Made by a program: the position numbers and the translations under genes
NCBI GenBank assembly: GCA_029582265.1
Contig: CM055827.1
Span: 5,087,471-5,151,470, forward strand
Source of the DNA: Zoroaster sp. YZ-2022
Lineage: Eukaryota > Echinodermata > Asteroidea > Forcipulatida > Zoroasteridae
DNA length: 64,000 nt
Direction: 5' to 3'
Shown: positions 28,201-40,200 of the stretch, piece by piece
Position numbering within the stretch: position 1 is the first letter of the stretch
How the letters are laid out: every line of letters starts with the position of its first letter
The notes under the pieces: model-generated
The model's input: the letters and a program-made list of their open reading frames with translations, nothing else
Told to the model about the DNA's origin: nothing
Databases searched by the model: none

Positions 28201-31200
28201 AGGAAGCAGGTACCAATCCCATCATGCATCTCACCCACCACACCTTAGATAACACAACCTAGATAGCACTGTGACCTCATATGCGTACTAAATCATCTCA
28301 CGAGCTACATGTTGAAAATACATTTTCAATTGTTTTCCTTTATGGCATGTATTTCATGCTGCATGTTGAGTTATCAACACAATGTAATATTATCTGTATG
28401 AGATACAAACATAAAGCTGAATTAGTTAATAAATTCCATCACATAACATGCATCAGTTGCGTTGTATTTTAAAGGGAGGGTACAACATCACAAAATTTTT
28501 ATCAGAAAGCTGGTTAAGTTGGTGAAAGTACCAACCATTCTGAACAGTTATTCTGTCTGAACTGCTCTGATTTCAAAGAAAACACGATCAATTCTGAGTG
28601 TTTTCTGTAAAAAATTGCGAATGCCTTTTCACACTTTTATCATGAATTAGATTTATCATGAATTAGATTCTGCATTGAGCTTAAACATGTACATGTACAG
28701 GTTGGTTGTTTAATGTGTGTGTATATCTTGATTCAAAGTAAAGTCAGCATACTCTTCAAAGCAGTTTTGCCAACATAACCGATGTTGTACCTTCCATTTA
28801 ATAAATATTTATATTCAGAAATAGACATCTGTTTACATCTAATTTACAGTTTGTTTAATGCATATATCAAATTACTTGCTTGTATTCTAATTTTGCATGA
28901 CTAAAACTAAGGCAAAAAAAATCCGGTTTCCGGTCTCTGCGTGTTACCTCAGACCTGCACGTCGGCATTGTTAGTTTTCTTTTCTGTTTTTGCTATGAAA
29001 CGATGTCCAATTGCAGCTAAAATTGCTGGATCAGTTGGAATTCTGCCGCCCTGTGTTTTAAATGACTTGTTCCCATAGGGTTATGAATGCTTGCCTGGTT
29101 TGTGAGTCTTCTCTTAGCCACCATACTTTGTGTATGGGAAATTTAGTCTGGTTCCAATAACGTCATATACATGTAATGTATTTTACTGGTTGGCAAAAAA
29201 AAAACGAAGATTATCAAATTTAAAAAAAAATGCGTCACCGCACCAATTTTGAAGCCGACCTATGACCAGAAACTGGAGATTTTTTTGGGGGCCTAATGTA
29301 CCTAGAAGAATTAACTTCAGACAACCTTGGCAAACCATCCCATGTACTTCAAAATCTCAAACACTTGGTTAATTTTGCTGTGTCTGCGTTTCACAGTATA
29401 TTACACCAGGTGAAGGCAAAATTATTGACGTGGAATTCTTTTCTGTATTAGCACACAATAATGTTTACATGCACACATAAAGGAAGCATTACATGTCGAC
29501 AATGAAATTCAAGATTCATTCATGTTTATAGAATTCATAGAATAGAAAACTCTTCAATCACCACAGCTCATGCTTTTCGTAATTCAGCATCATTTTGCCT
29601 GTTTTCTAGAGTTTCTTTTATACAATTTTGTTGAATTTTCTATTTGCCCCTGGCACGGTGTTTTTCCATTAGATACTCACATGCGGAATGCTGCTAACTT
29701 GATTAGTTGGGTTAGTAGAGCTGTAGCTCAAACTAACGCAGGTTTGATTGGTCATTGGTCATTGGTCATGACAGTGACTCTAACATCATAGCTATCCCTG
29801 GTTTACTAAACTTATCACAGTTAAAATGTCCAGGGCACAGTAAATTTCAAGTAACTTTGTTTCTACTTAGTAGGCTAACATTAAGCTGATTTTAAAGCCA
29901 TTATGCCTCCAAAATTTCTTGAAAGAAGAGAAGTTGCCGCCAAGGAAAGAAAGAGGTAGCCTGTATTGTGTCCAAACCTCCTCTAATCTCTTGTTTGTGG
30001 GGATGTAGAGCGTCTGTAAATCCTCAAAAATTAAACATCTAGGAGGTTCAGGGGCTTTGTCCTCTAGATTTTTTTTTTTTTGGCAAATCACACCCCTGTG
30101 GAGAGTCACAATGAATGTATGTTTCCAAAAATGTATGTTGTACCTTCTCTTTAAGTCTAGCAATCTAGACAGGCAATAACTGTTGATGAGTAAGAGATCA
30201 GGGATGAAGTGTTTACATATGTCAGCACATCACAAAATACAATATTGTGGGTACACTTCCCAATGGAGTAAACCCACTAATTTGGCTTGCAGTAGATGAC
30301 TCATTATGAGTACAATACAGCATTTCCACCTAGAAAAACACCGACTGTTGTCATGTCTAGCCCTGCATAGTAATTGGCAGAATTTATTATTATTTTTTAT
30401 TTCATTATTATTTTTTTTATAAATGCAAAGAAAATCCACTGTGGAATTTTCTCCTGTATCTCCTCTCATGAACTCAATTAGCACTGCAATTTATAATGTT
30501 CCAATACATAAACAGTTTTGCTGCACTTTAGGTCAAATTTCTGAAACAATCCTAAGAAATTGATTTGACCCCCAACTCCTCATCAGCACTGTGAAAGTAA
30601 TCTCTAACAACCATTTTACTGCTTCTCCTTGCACACATAGCTAACTTGGGGTCAGCCAGTGCTACCCACCAGTCATCCCCTAACCAGCATGTTGCCCCCA
30701 TCCCTGGTCCACCCTCTCCCCCTTCCCACCAGCGCCGTGGCCATAGGCATGGCCGGAGCCCTCTCTTGCCTGAAACGGACACTTATTATGATTCAATGCC
30801 GTTGGGATATTCCGCTGCAGATTTTGCCGGGCACAGAGGTAGATAATTTAGTCACAGTGTACACGTAGTTACTAATAATCAGCCTCTCCATGCACAGCCC
30901 CTTGAGGGGGTGATTTCTTTTGTAATCTGGGTTGCGCCTGTTCTCAATGTCTTTGTCTATTTGCTACGTCTATAGCCAAAGCTGCCTCTACTCCTGACCG
31001 TGGCAAAATGATTATGACAGTTTTATCTGCAGGCCTGTGATTTCTCAGGATTTTTCATGGTTTCAGGATTTTGTACAAATCTCCCTTTACTTCAAAATTT
31101 TCTTGAAAGGAAAGAAAGAAGTCTTGTTCAATAAACAGCAACTGGTCACCATTTTTGTTAAGCCCTGATCTTGTCGCCTCTTGTGTCTCGAAACCTCATT

Positions 31201-34200
31201 TTTGTGGCCGTAGCCATAATCACAGACAACATTTCGGAGAAGGCCTGAGAGAGTTTTATGAAAGAAATTCCAAGGATGGGACAAAAAAAGATGACTGTTA
31301 TAACATTTGATGATGTTTTTCACCAAACAGTAGGGTTGCGCATGGAGAGCTTGAAGATTCAGTGAGCTTTGGTTGATCAATACTAAAACACTAACTCCTG
31401 AATAACTAACACTAAAATAACATGGGTACGATGTCACACAGCTGTTTAGTATTTAAATTTTGCTTCATGGACAATTTTGTTAAACATGTGTTATTGGTTA
31501 CCAGGTAAAAATTCACATAATACGCATATTGCTTTTGGCTAGTCTAAGGTTTTGTTTTTGCTTATCAGTTATATCTGCTTAGCATGGGCTTTAATATTGA
31601 CCGGTGAGATATTGAGATATTTGAGATACTGGCCGGTGGTTTGTTAACTTAACTTTACTGAGAATAACCAAAGTAATGATGAGTGGATCAGAATATTTAT
31701 GGAACTAGTTTATATCTCAATATTATCATCATAAAAAAGAGAGTAAATCTGTTTGGTTTTTTTAATTAATTTTTTATTTTTTTTATTTTGTTATTTTTAT
31801 ATCTAAGGTTCTCAATGTGATTAGCTTTGTTCTGTTAGCTAACAATTGTGTGTGTATTTGCTGAGATTGTTCTGTGCTGATATTAACAATTATAAACAGC
31901 ATCAAATGAACTAAATGCCATTTTATATTTTGGGTTGAAATGTAACCTACCAGAAGGAAAAAAAAGATCACAGATAGAGGGCCAGGTTTTTTGCAAATAT
32001 TTGCTTTGATAGTATGACTTATGTGTGCTAATTCCTTGCTGTTTTTCTTGAAAGTAAGTGTCTGTTTATTCCGGTGTATTTATGTTGTAATTTCTTTTGT
32101 CGTCTTCAACAAAACAGCTCCTACCATCAAAATATCTTCGCCACAAATGCAGAGCCGAACTCAGTCCATGAGCCGGTCAGAGAATCAGAGCCATGCAGGT
32201 AGTTTTCCTTTATGTGCAAAGAAAGGTTTTACACCATTAAACAGAAAAATCACATTGCATGATCATCTTTTTTATTTGTTCATCATTATTTTTTCAGTTG
32301 AAACACAGTAACTATTATTGTGTTTTGGATGAAGAACTTATCATCAATTGGACTGGTTTTTGTGGGCGTTTATTTTAGTTTTGTTTTTCATTTTGTCCCC
32401 TTTCATCTCTTGTACTTGATTTCATTTCATTCTGTCTCTTTCATCTCATATTGTTTTGTCATTTCTTGCCTTCATGTTTGTCTGAACAGCTTCTTCGGTC
32501 AAACTATCTCCATCTGAGATTCAATCCCAGTCTATGAATCACTCAGACGTTCAGAACACTGCTCTGAACACAAACGAAGGTATTTTTTCAGTCCAGCAAA
32601 TTTTATAGAAATTAGAATAAGTAAGACTAATTGCGGTGACACCATGTGAAATGCTCAATTGAGTAGTAATTAGTTCTGAAAAGAACTGGAGGTACAACTC
32701 GACGTTTCGATCAGTATGCTCTGATCTCCTGAGGACGATCAGAGCATACTGATCGAAACGTCGAGTTGTACCTCCAGTTCTTTTCAGAACTAATTACTAC
32801 TCAATTGGGCATTTCACATGGTGTCACCGCAATTAGTCTTACTTATCCTCCTCACCATGCAAAGCTACAAAAAAAAATTTACCTAGAAATTAGAATGCTC
32901 AGTCTCATTTGTTTTCATACCGTTTAACGGTTATTAATTTCAAATTAAAAATAAAAGGAGTAAATCTTAAAGAGACCTATTTGTAGAGTATTAGCTTAAG
33001 TAAGAGCTCGCTAATTCTAATTTATTTTACATCAAATTATTTTTATATAACATTTTTTATAAATAATTTAATGTGAAAAAAGGAATATAATTTGTGAACT
33101 CTTACTTATAATCTATAACTCTGCTTAGTTTTTCCCCCTTTTTTCATGATACCTCATTTCTTTTTGCAATTTCAGTTGGTACACGGTAAATGTTGTGATT
33201 TGGTTAAGAAAATCATTGGGTTGGTCTTGTTTTTGTTAGGAGTTGTAAGGAGGCAATTCTTGCTATTTTTTCCTTGTTTTAATAATTTGTACTTTATTTC
33301 ATTTCATTCCATCTCTTTCATCTCATCTTGTTTTGTCATTTCTTGCCTTCGTCTTTGTCTGAACAGCTTCTTCGGTCAAACTATCTCCATCTGAGATTCA
33401 ATCCCAGTCTATGAATCACTCAGACGTTCAGAACACTGTTCTGAACACAAACAAAGGTATTTTTTCAGTCCAGCAAATTTTTTAGAAATTAGAATGCTCA
33501 GTCTCATTTTTGTTCATACCCTGCTTAATTTCAAATTAATAATAATAATAATAATGTGTGGACTTATAGCGCACGTATCCACCAACTGAGTGGTGCTCAA
33601 GGCGCATATTATTACCCCTGCTCATAAGGCTCATAAATCATTCCTGAAACCATCTCAGCTCCCTGGGGAGTAAACAGCTCAATTGCTGCCATTACAGCGC
33701 ATATAGGGCTAATCAACCAACTCTGCCCTCACAGGTACCCATTTAACCCCTGGGTGGAGAGAAGCAATTATGGTTAAGTGTCTTGCTCAAGGACACAAGT
33801 GTCACGGCCGGGATTCGAACCCACATTCTGCTGCTAACACCAGAACTTGAGTCCGGTAAGCTAGACCGCTCAGCCACGAAATTAAAAAGAAAAGATGTAA
33901 ATCTCAGAGATACCTGTATGTAGAGTTTTAGCCAATAAGTGAAAGCTCACTGATTATATTATTTTATTTCACATCAATTTTTTTTTATATAACAATATAT
34001 ATAAATAATTTGATGTGAAAAAAGGAATATAATTTGTGAACTCTTACTTATAATCTAAAACTCTGCTTACTTCCCCCCCCCCCCATTTTTCATGATACCT
34101 CATTTCTTTTTGCAGTTTCAGTTGGTACACAGTAAATGTTGTGATTTGGTTAAGAAAATCATTGGGTTGGTGTTGTTTTTGTTCGGAGGAAATTCTTGCT

Positions 34201-37200
34201 AATTTCTCCTTGCTATTTTCTCCTTGCTATTTTCTCCTTTAATCATTTCTACTTTATTTAATTTCATTCCATCTCTTTCATCTCATCATGTTTTGTCATT
34301 ACTTGCCTTTATCTTTATCTGAACAGCTTCTTCGGTCAAACTATCTCCATCTGATATTCAATCCCAGTCCATGAATCACTCAGAGGTTCAGAACACTTCT
34401 CTGAACGCAGACGAAGGTATTCTTTTCGGCCCAGCAAGTTTTAAGAAATCAGTACAAAACTGCGTGCTCAGTATCAGTTTTTCAAACTGATTTATTTCAA
34501 ATTAAACAAAAACAAATCTTAGAAAGATTTAACCTGCATGTAGATATTTCGCTTAATAAAGAGCTCGCTAATTTTATTCCTTTTTATTTTGCTTCAATTT
34601 TTAAAAAATAAATAAATTCTTGGCGATTCACTGATTTCCATTTTCCAAATTTACAGCATAGATGCATAACATAGGGTGCAATCCCTAGCTACAACAAACT
34701 GATTAGGTTATATCTTTGGATTTGTGCATAAACAATTTTGAAGATGTTTGTCTTTATTTAGAACATTGATTTGTGATTGAATAAAAATTTCTTTTGGGGT
34801 TCATTGTTCTTTTTTGGTTGGGGGGGGCTCATTGAATGTGAATACCCCCTTGCCTTATTTCTTACATTATTTCTTACATTTCACAGAATAATATTTAATT
34901 AAACATATGAGATGACAAAATGCTCATTATTTCCCTCCTCCTTAGCCTATGGTCTCTTACAAAGGTACTGTAGACATTTACTCACCAGTGCCTGTTTTCT
35001 TATAATATGTAGCAGGTCGTACCTCGCCACGCTATGCCACATGGGGTGCTAAGGCCAATCTGAACGACCACCAACAGTCGACCGTCAATTACAACACCAC
35101 AAACATCCACATGGAAGACACCAGGAATAATTACACGGCTAACGACGGCTTCTCAACACTCCGTGATGATGGGCTGCAAGGAATCAATGGGAGTTCCTAC
35201 AACACTCTAGACAGGCAATCATCGCATAACAATGCCCATTTGGCCCAAGACCAGATCATCACGTTCCCAGAGAACACCGCCGCCGGGCCGCAACCCTTCA
35301 CCATCACCTTTGAGGAGACGACAACGTCTCACAACGTGGAGAAGTCTGTACCCTTGCCGGATGGGACGAGTTTCAAGACGTCTTCCAGCCACCAGACCTT
35401 TGCCAAGTCGTACAGTACCTCAGATGCATCACAGGACCAGAATCTTCAAGCAATGCTGCAAGGAGGACTGGAAAACGGACCCTTGGCAATAGAAATCCCG
35501 TCTTCCGCTAACAGTTCATTACCAGGTAAGTTCTCGGACAAAATGGGTGTTAATGATAGGTAGGATTTGAAACTTTGCATGGTGGAAGTACAGTTGGAGT
35601 AAGGTTTGTGGTGATGTAATAAGCGTTGGTTTTGAGAAGAAGTGGTGTTGAGATAACTTGATGTTTCGATCAGTATACTCTGATCGTCTTGAGGAGAATG
35701 CCCGACTCTGGGAGTATACACTGATATGAATAACAAAGCCGTTTTTCACTATTTTATGGGCAATTTACTGTTGCTGTTTTGCTTCAGTAAATTAATTTAA
35801 CTCTCCTACTACTACAAGGGTCAAAATCAGTAAAAATGTTGATATACTTGCCAAGGTATATCTAGTGCACTTAAAAGTCAAACGCTGTCAAACCTTACGT
35901 GTAGTAAGTACATTTACAGGTCAAAATGAGTCAACCATTTTTGACTGGTAAAAGCATTGTCTTGTATTGTTCAGGGTGGTCAAAATGACAGTAAAAACCA
36001 GTAAAAAATGTCCATGTATGCACATTTGGGTCAACAGTCAAAACAGACAGTTGACTGAGTAGGAGGGTTACACCAAGCTTCTGATTATAAGTTTGTGAAA
36101 TGCCTCAATTTAAATTATTTGTTTTCCTTTCTAAAAAAGAAATGATCAGTGTTCTAATTAGAACAAAACAAAATTCAGGTTATACATCATATTCAAATTT
36201 ACTGATGGTATATACTGCCTGTTAATTAACTTCAACACTTTACTTATTTTTTTTCCCCCAAACATTATTTCCCCACCAGCCATCACTTCTGCTCCTATGT
36301 ATCGCTCGGCCAGCTTCAATCCAATTCCCCAGGACAGTCCCTCATCTGTTGGTTCCCACACTCTTGGTCGGTCCCCGCCACCGATGCCCAACTACAACTT
36401 TACCAACTCGGAGAACACCTCAGCTCAGACCCAATCCAGCGGCTACACCAGCGCCGGTACCCTGAATGGAAACACGCGAGGCCGAGCATCCAGTATCGGT
36501 GCCTCATCCACGGACAGCACCGGTTACCGCATGCGTGGTTCGGAGAATTATAATAGCGACTATAAGAGCAGTCCATACGGGACATCTCCGATAAATATAC
36601 CGCCCCCGAGTTCGACGTCAGCGTTCTCCTCAAGCTTCCAAAACTATGATTCGCAAAGAACAGAGGAGGTGGACAGAGGATATGGTATCGGTCGGTCAGC
36701 ATCTGATCTCTACGGTGGGTCGTTGGGCATTGGATTGACCCGACCAAAGGCAGGATTCAACACCATTGACCGCTCAGCAGGATTCAGTACTGATAGCGCG
36801 TATGGAAGTCCAACCTATGGAACAGGTTTCAACTCACTAGGGAAGACAGGTATATGGAATTTATTTCTTGCACTTACAAAACCAAACATTTGGATTCTCC
36901 TTTTAGCCCCCTCCCCCCCCCCCCCAAAAAAAAGTCTCCGGTTTCTGGTCTACGCGTGCGTTGCCTCAGAATCACACATCAACAATTTTTAGTTTGTTTG
37001 TTTTGTTTTTGTTGTTGTATGAAACGATGTCCAATTGCAGCCAAAATTGCTGGATCGATTGGAATTCTGCCGTGCTGTGTTTTAAATGACTTTTTCACAT
37101 AGGGGTATGAACGTTTTGCCCAATTTGTGAGGCCTCTCTCAGCCACCATACTTTGTGTATGGAAAATTTGGTCTTGTTCCAATAACCGCAAATACATGTA

Positions 37201-40200
37201 TCACGTATTTTACTGCTTTGCAAAAAAAAAATTTAAAAAAAAAGATTTCCAAAAAAAAAAAAAAACACGACATCGCACTGATTTTGAAGCCATCCTAAGA
37301 CCAGAAACCAGATACCTTTTTTTTGTCTTAAAGAGAAGTTACAACATTGGTAATGTTGGGAATCTGCTTCTAAGAGTATCCTTACTCTCTTTGAATCAAA
37401 ATATGCATTTAACAACCAACCTGTAAAAGTTTCAGCTTATGACGTTGTATCCTTCACAAGAAAAAAGTGAAAAATCTACAAGATTTTGTTGTAATCATTA
37501 TAATGAGGAAGTTAAGGAGTGGAAGTTAAGAACTTATTTGGTTGTGTTTAAGAGAAAATAGTGAAAATGACAAGATTGTTTGCATTAATTCTTACGTGGA
37601 ATTCAGGAAAAACAACTCTTTCCTAAATCTGAACTGGAAATTATTTCACTTTTCTTAAAAATGACAGCACCTCGGACAAGCCTTTATCGGTTTCTTTAAA
37701 AGAAATGTGTTAGATTGTCAAAGAGGTGTAGTTGACTTTTCATAGGTCAGATATGTTATTCGTTTGCAGTCTTGTTATAAGGCCTATGAGTATCTTTGTT
37801 TTATCATGGAGAAGGAACAGTCACTGAGTTAATCTAAAACATGCACTCTGATTCCATGCTCTGTTGATCGTGATGAATATTGCACCTTTAATAGTGCTTA
37901 AAAAATTGTATAGCAAATATCATAATTTTCACTTCTCAAAAAAGTGTTCACCATACCCAAGTTTTTTTCCCACATTTTTATCAGAAAACTGACTGTTTTT
38001 CTCTTTTCAAAGGTGGTTACTTAGCGCCAGAATCCCATCTCGGTAGTGCTTCCCAGTCTGGGGCTTTCCGCAATGCCTCCGAATCGCAGTCTTTCAGTTC
38101 CTACGGCAGCAACGCCCACTCCGGCGGCCAATCCAACTCGGCATTCTCGTACAATAACAACAACGCCACGTTGCCGTCAAAACTTGAGGAGGTCGAACAC
38201 GCACAAGTGCAAACTCCAGAGAAGTTCACAAGCAAGTCAGGTTAGCGAGGAAACCCCATTAACCTGGGGTCAATTTCATAGAGCTGCTAAGCAGAAAATA
38301 ATTGCTCGGCAGAAAATTTCGCTTAGCAGAATAATTTGCTAAGCAAGTTTTGTTGGTTGCCAGTCAAACTTTTATGCAAAATGTACACACTCTGGCTGGT
38401 CACCTGTTCCAAAATGCTTAGCAAAAATATTTGCTATATCTGCTTAGTAGCTCTATGAAATATACTACTCAAAACAATTTAGGGAACACTGGATTTTTAA
38501 CATCAAATAGGTTTGAAATGTTCCTTGAACCGGGATTTTCATTTGCAACCCCCCTCTCTCTTTCAGTAGTCATGTCATGAAATGTGTAATCACTACATGC
38601 ATCCTTTATCATCTGTTTCATTGTGCAGTTGTTTCTCATCAATTCTGTGAAACATTGTGTTTATCTGAAATAAATGATCTTGCTTTAACTGAGATTATTC
38701 CGGTGTTCCCTAAATTGTTTTGAGTAGTATATAATGGATCATCCCATTGGTGCCTAACAATAGTGAAGATACCATGCAGCCATTTTACTAGTACCTATAC
38801 TAAAGGAATGCGCAGTGAATGTAGAGGGTAATTCTCCCCTGTATGCATTGCAATGTGTGGTTTAAGAGACTAGCAATATGGTGGCCAAGTGGCTTCAGTG
38901 CATGCACCTGATGACTCTTTTTCCCAGTCATTCTATTCAAAGTCGCTTTGATACCAACTTTTAGTTGATCATAATGGCTGGGCTTTAACAGAAAATATCC
39001 ATGTTACCTTTTTAATAAGATATTTTATTTATGAAATTCTTGCATCAGGATATAAGTGATTGATTTGATTTTAAATTTTTGTTTTGCCAAACTAAGATCT
39101 TGTTTTTCTTCCTTGAATAGATCTTCTGCAGTCATCTTCCTTCTCATCGAGCAATGTGCCAGACTTCATGAGCTCATCCCGACCCCTCAAACGCTCTCTG
39201 TCTGTCGACCACGAATTCGGACTCGAAAACGACGACAGCTTCTGGAACAGCGGGAGCCACACCAACCTCTTGTCGAGTTACCACAGAGAGTCGAGAGAGA
39301 CCAGCCGAGGGTTTGATGCAGGGCTGTTGGAGCCCCAGAGAGGAAGGTCACGCCTTGTTGGGGACAAGACCTACGGGGGAAGCAGCTCTCGATCACGATC
39401 ACTGGATAGGTTTGGGGAACGTGAAGGTATTTTGTCAGATTGTTGATGGTCACTCCATTGGCTTGAAATCTCATTTGAAAAACTGATGCCTCTCTGACCT
39501 TGGAATGGTGGATTTTTCAATAATATTAACATTATAGTCCGCCTTTGTTGCTTCTAGCAGTACTATTTAAGAAAATCTGTCCCTTAATATTAGTGATGAT
39601 TGATTGTTACATTTTATTCAATGGATTATCTTTCAACTAATTATCTTTCAATTCATCTTGGTTGTGGTTAATTAATATATTTTTCCAAGCGTTATATTGT
39701 CAATTTGAAAATCATTTCACAACTGGGTTAGTTTTTCAACTAATTAACATTGCTTCTTTAAAATGCCTTTATCTTTTTAAAATCTATTTTCTTATTTTTC
39801 CTCTGCAGGTCTTAATAAGTGTGACAATCACAACATTTTTTGTGAATAACACTCAATATTTCTTCCTCGCTCTAAGCTTTTTTCCAACTATAAATTATGC
39901 AGGAAAATAACATCTTTTTTATCTTGTAAAAAATATTGCTTTCTTTCGTCAAATATTTATTGCTTTTCTTTGTCAAAATAAATCTCTCCCACAGGTGTCG
40001 AAGTGACTTCAACAAGGAAATGTTCTATTAATCTTGTTTGTCTTTTCAATATTTTTTCTCTTTGTAATTTGGTTGTCAGGGTTACACGAATAACAATCCT
40101 ATTTCTCTCTTTGCGGGTGATAACGATTTCTCTCTTACAGGCTTTTGCTAATGAGGTTTCTTACAGGGTTTTGTTTAATGCCATGTTTAAAATGCCACAA

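Larger units (their letters stand above)
32490..34500 (+). repeat. DCC/NEO1: Tandem triplication of an exon with its intron flanks
   Basis: Three units repeat exon plus flanks. Downstream of copies 1 and 2 comes gtattttttcagtccagcaa; upstream of each is tcatttcattccatctcttt or a close variant. Spacings are 877 and 960 bp, but about 230 bp of foldback and 350 bp of SINE account for most of the excess, leaving a basic unit of about 610-650 bp. Confidence 0.88.

Noticed and set aside
33800..33881. tRNA-Leu gene on the minus strand
   Set aside because: A and B boxes are present, but the acceptor and T stems do not pair properly; best explained as a SINE head.
39809..40060. Possible extra exons after acceptors at 39809 and 39994
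   Set aside because: The first meets a stop quickly and the second has no donor that restores phase.
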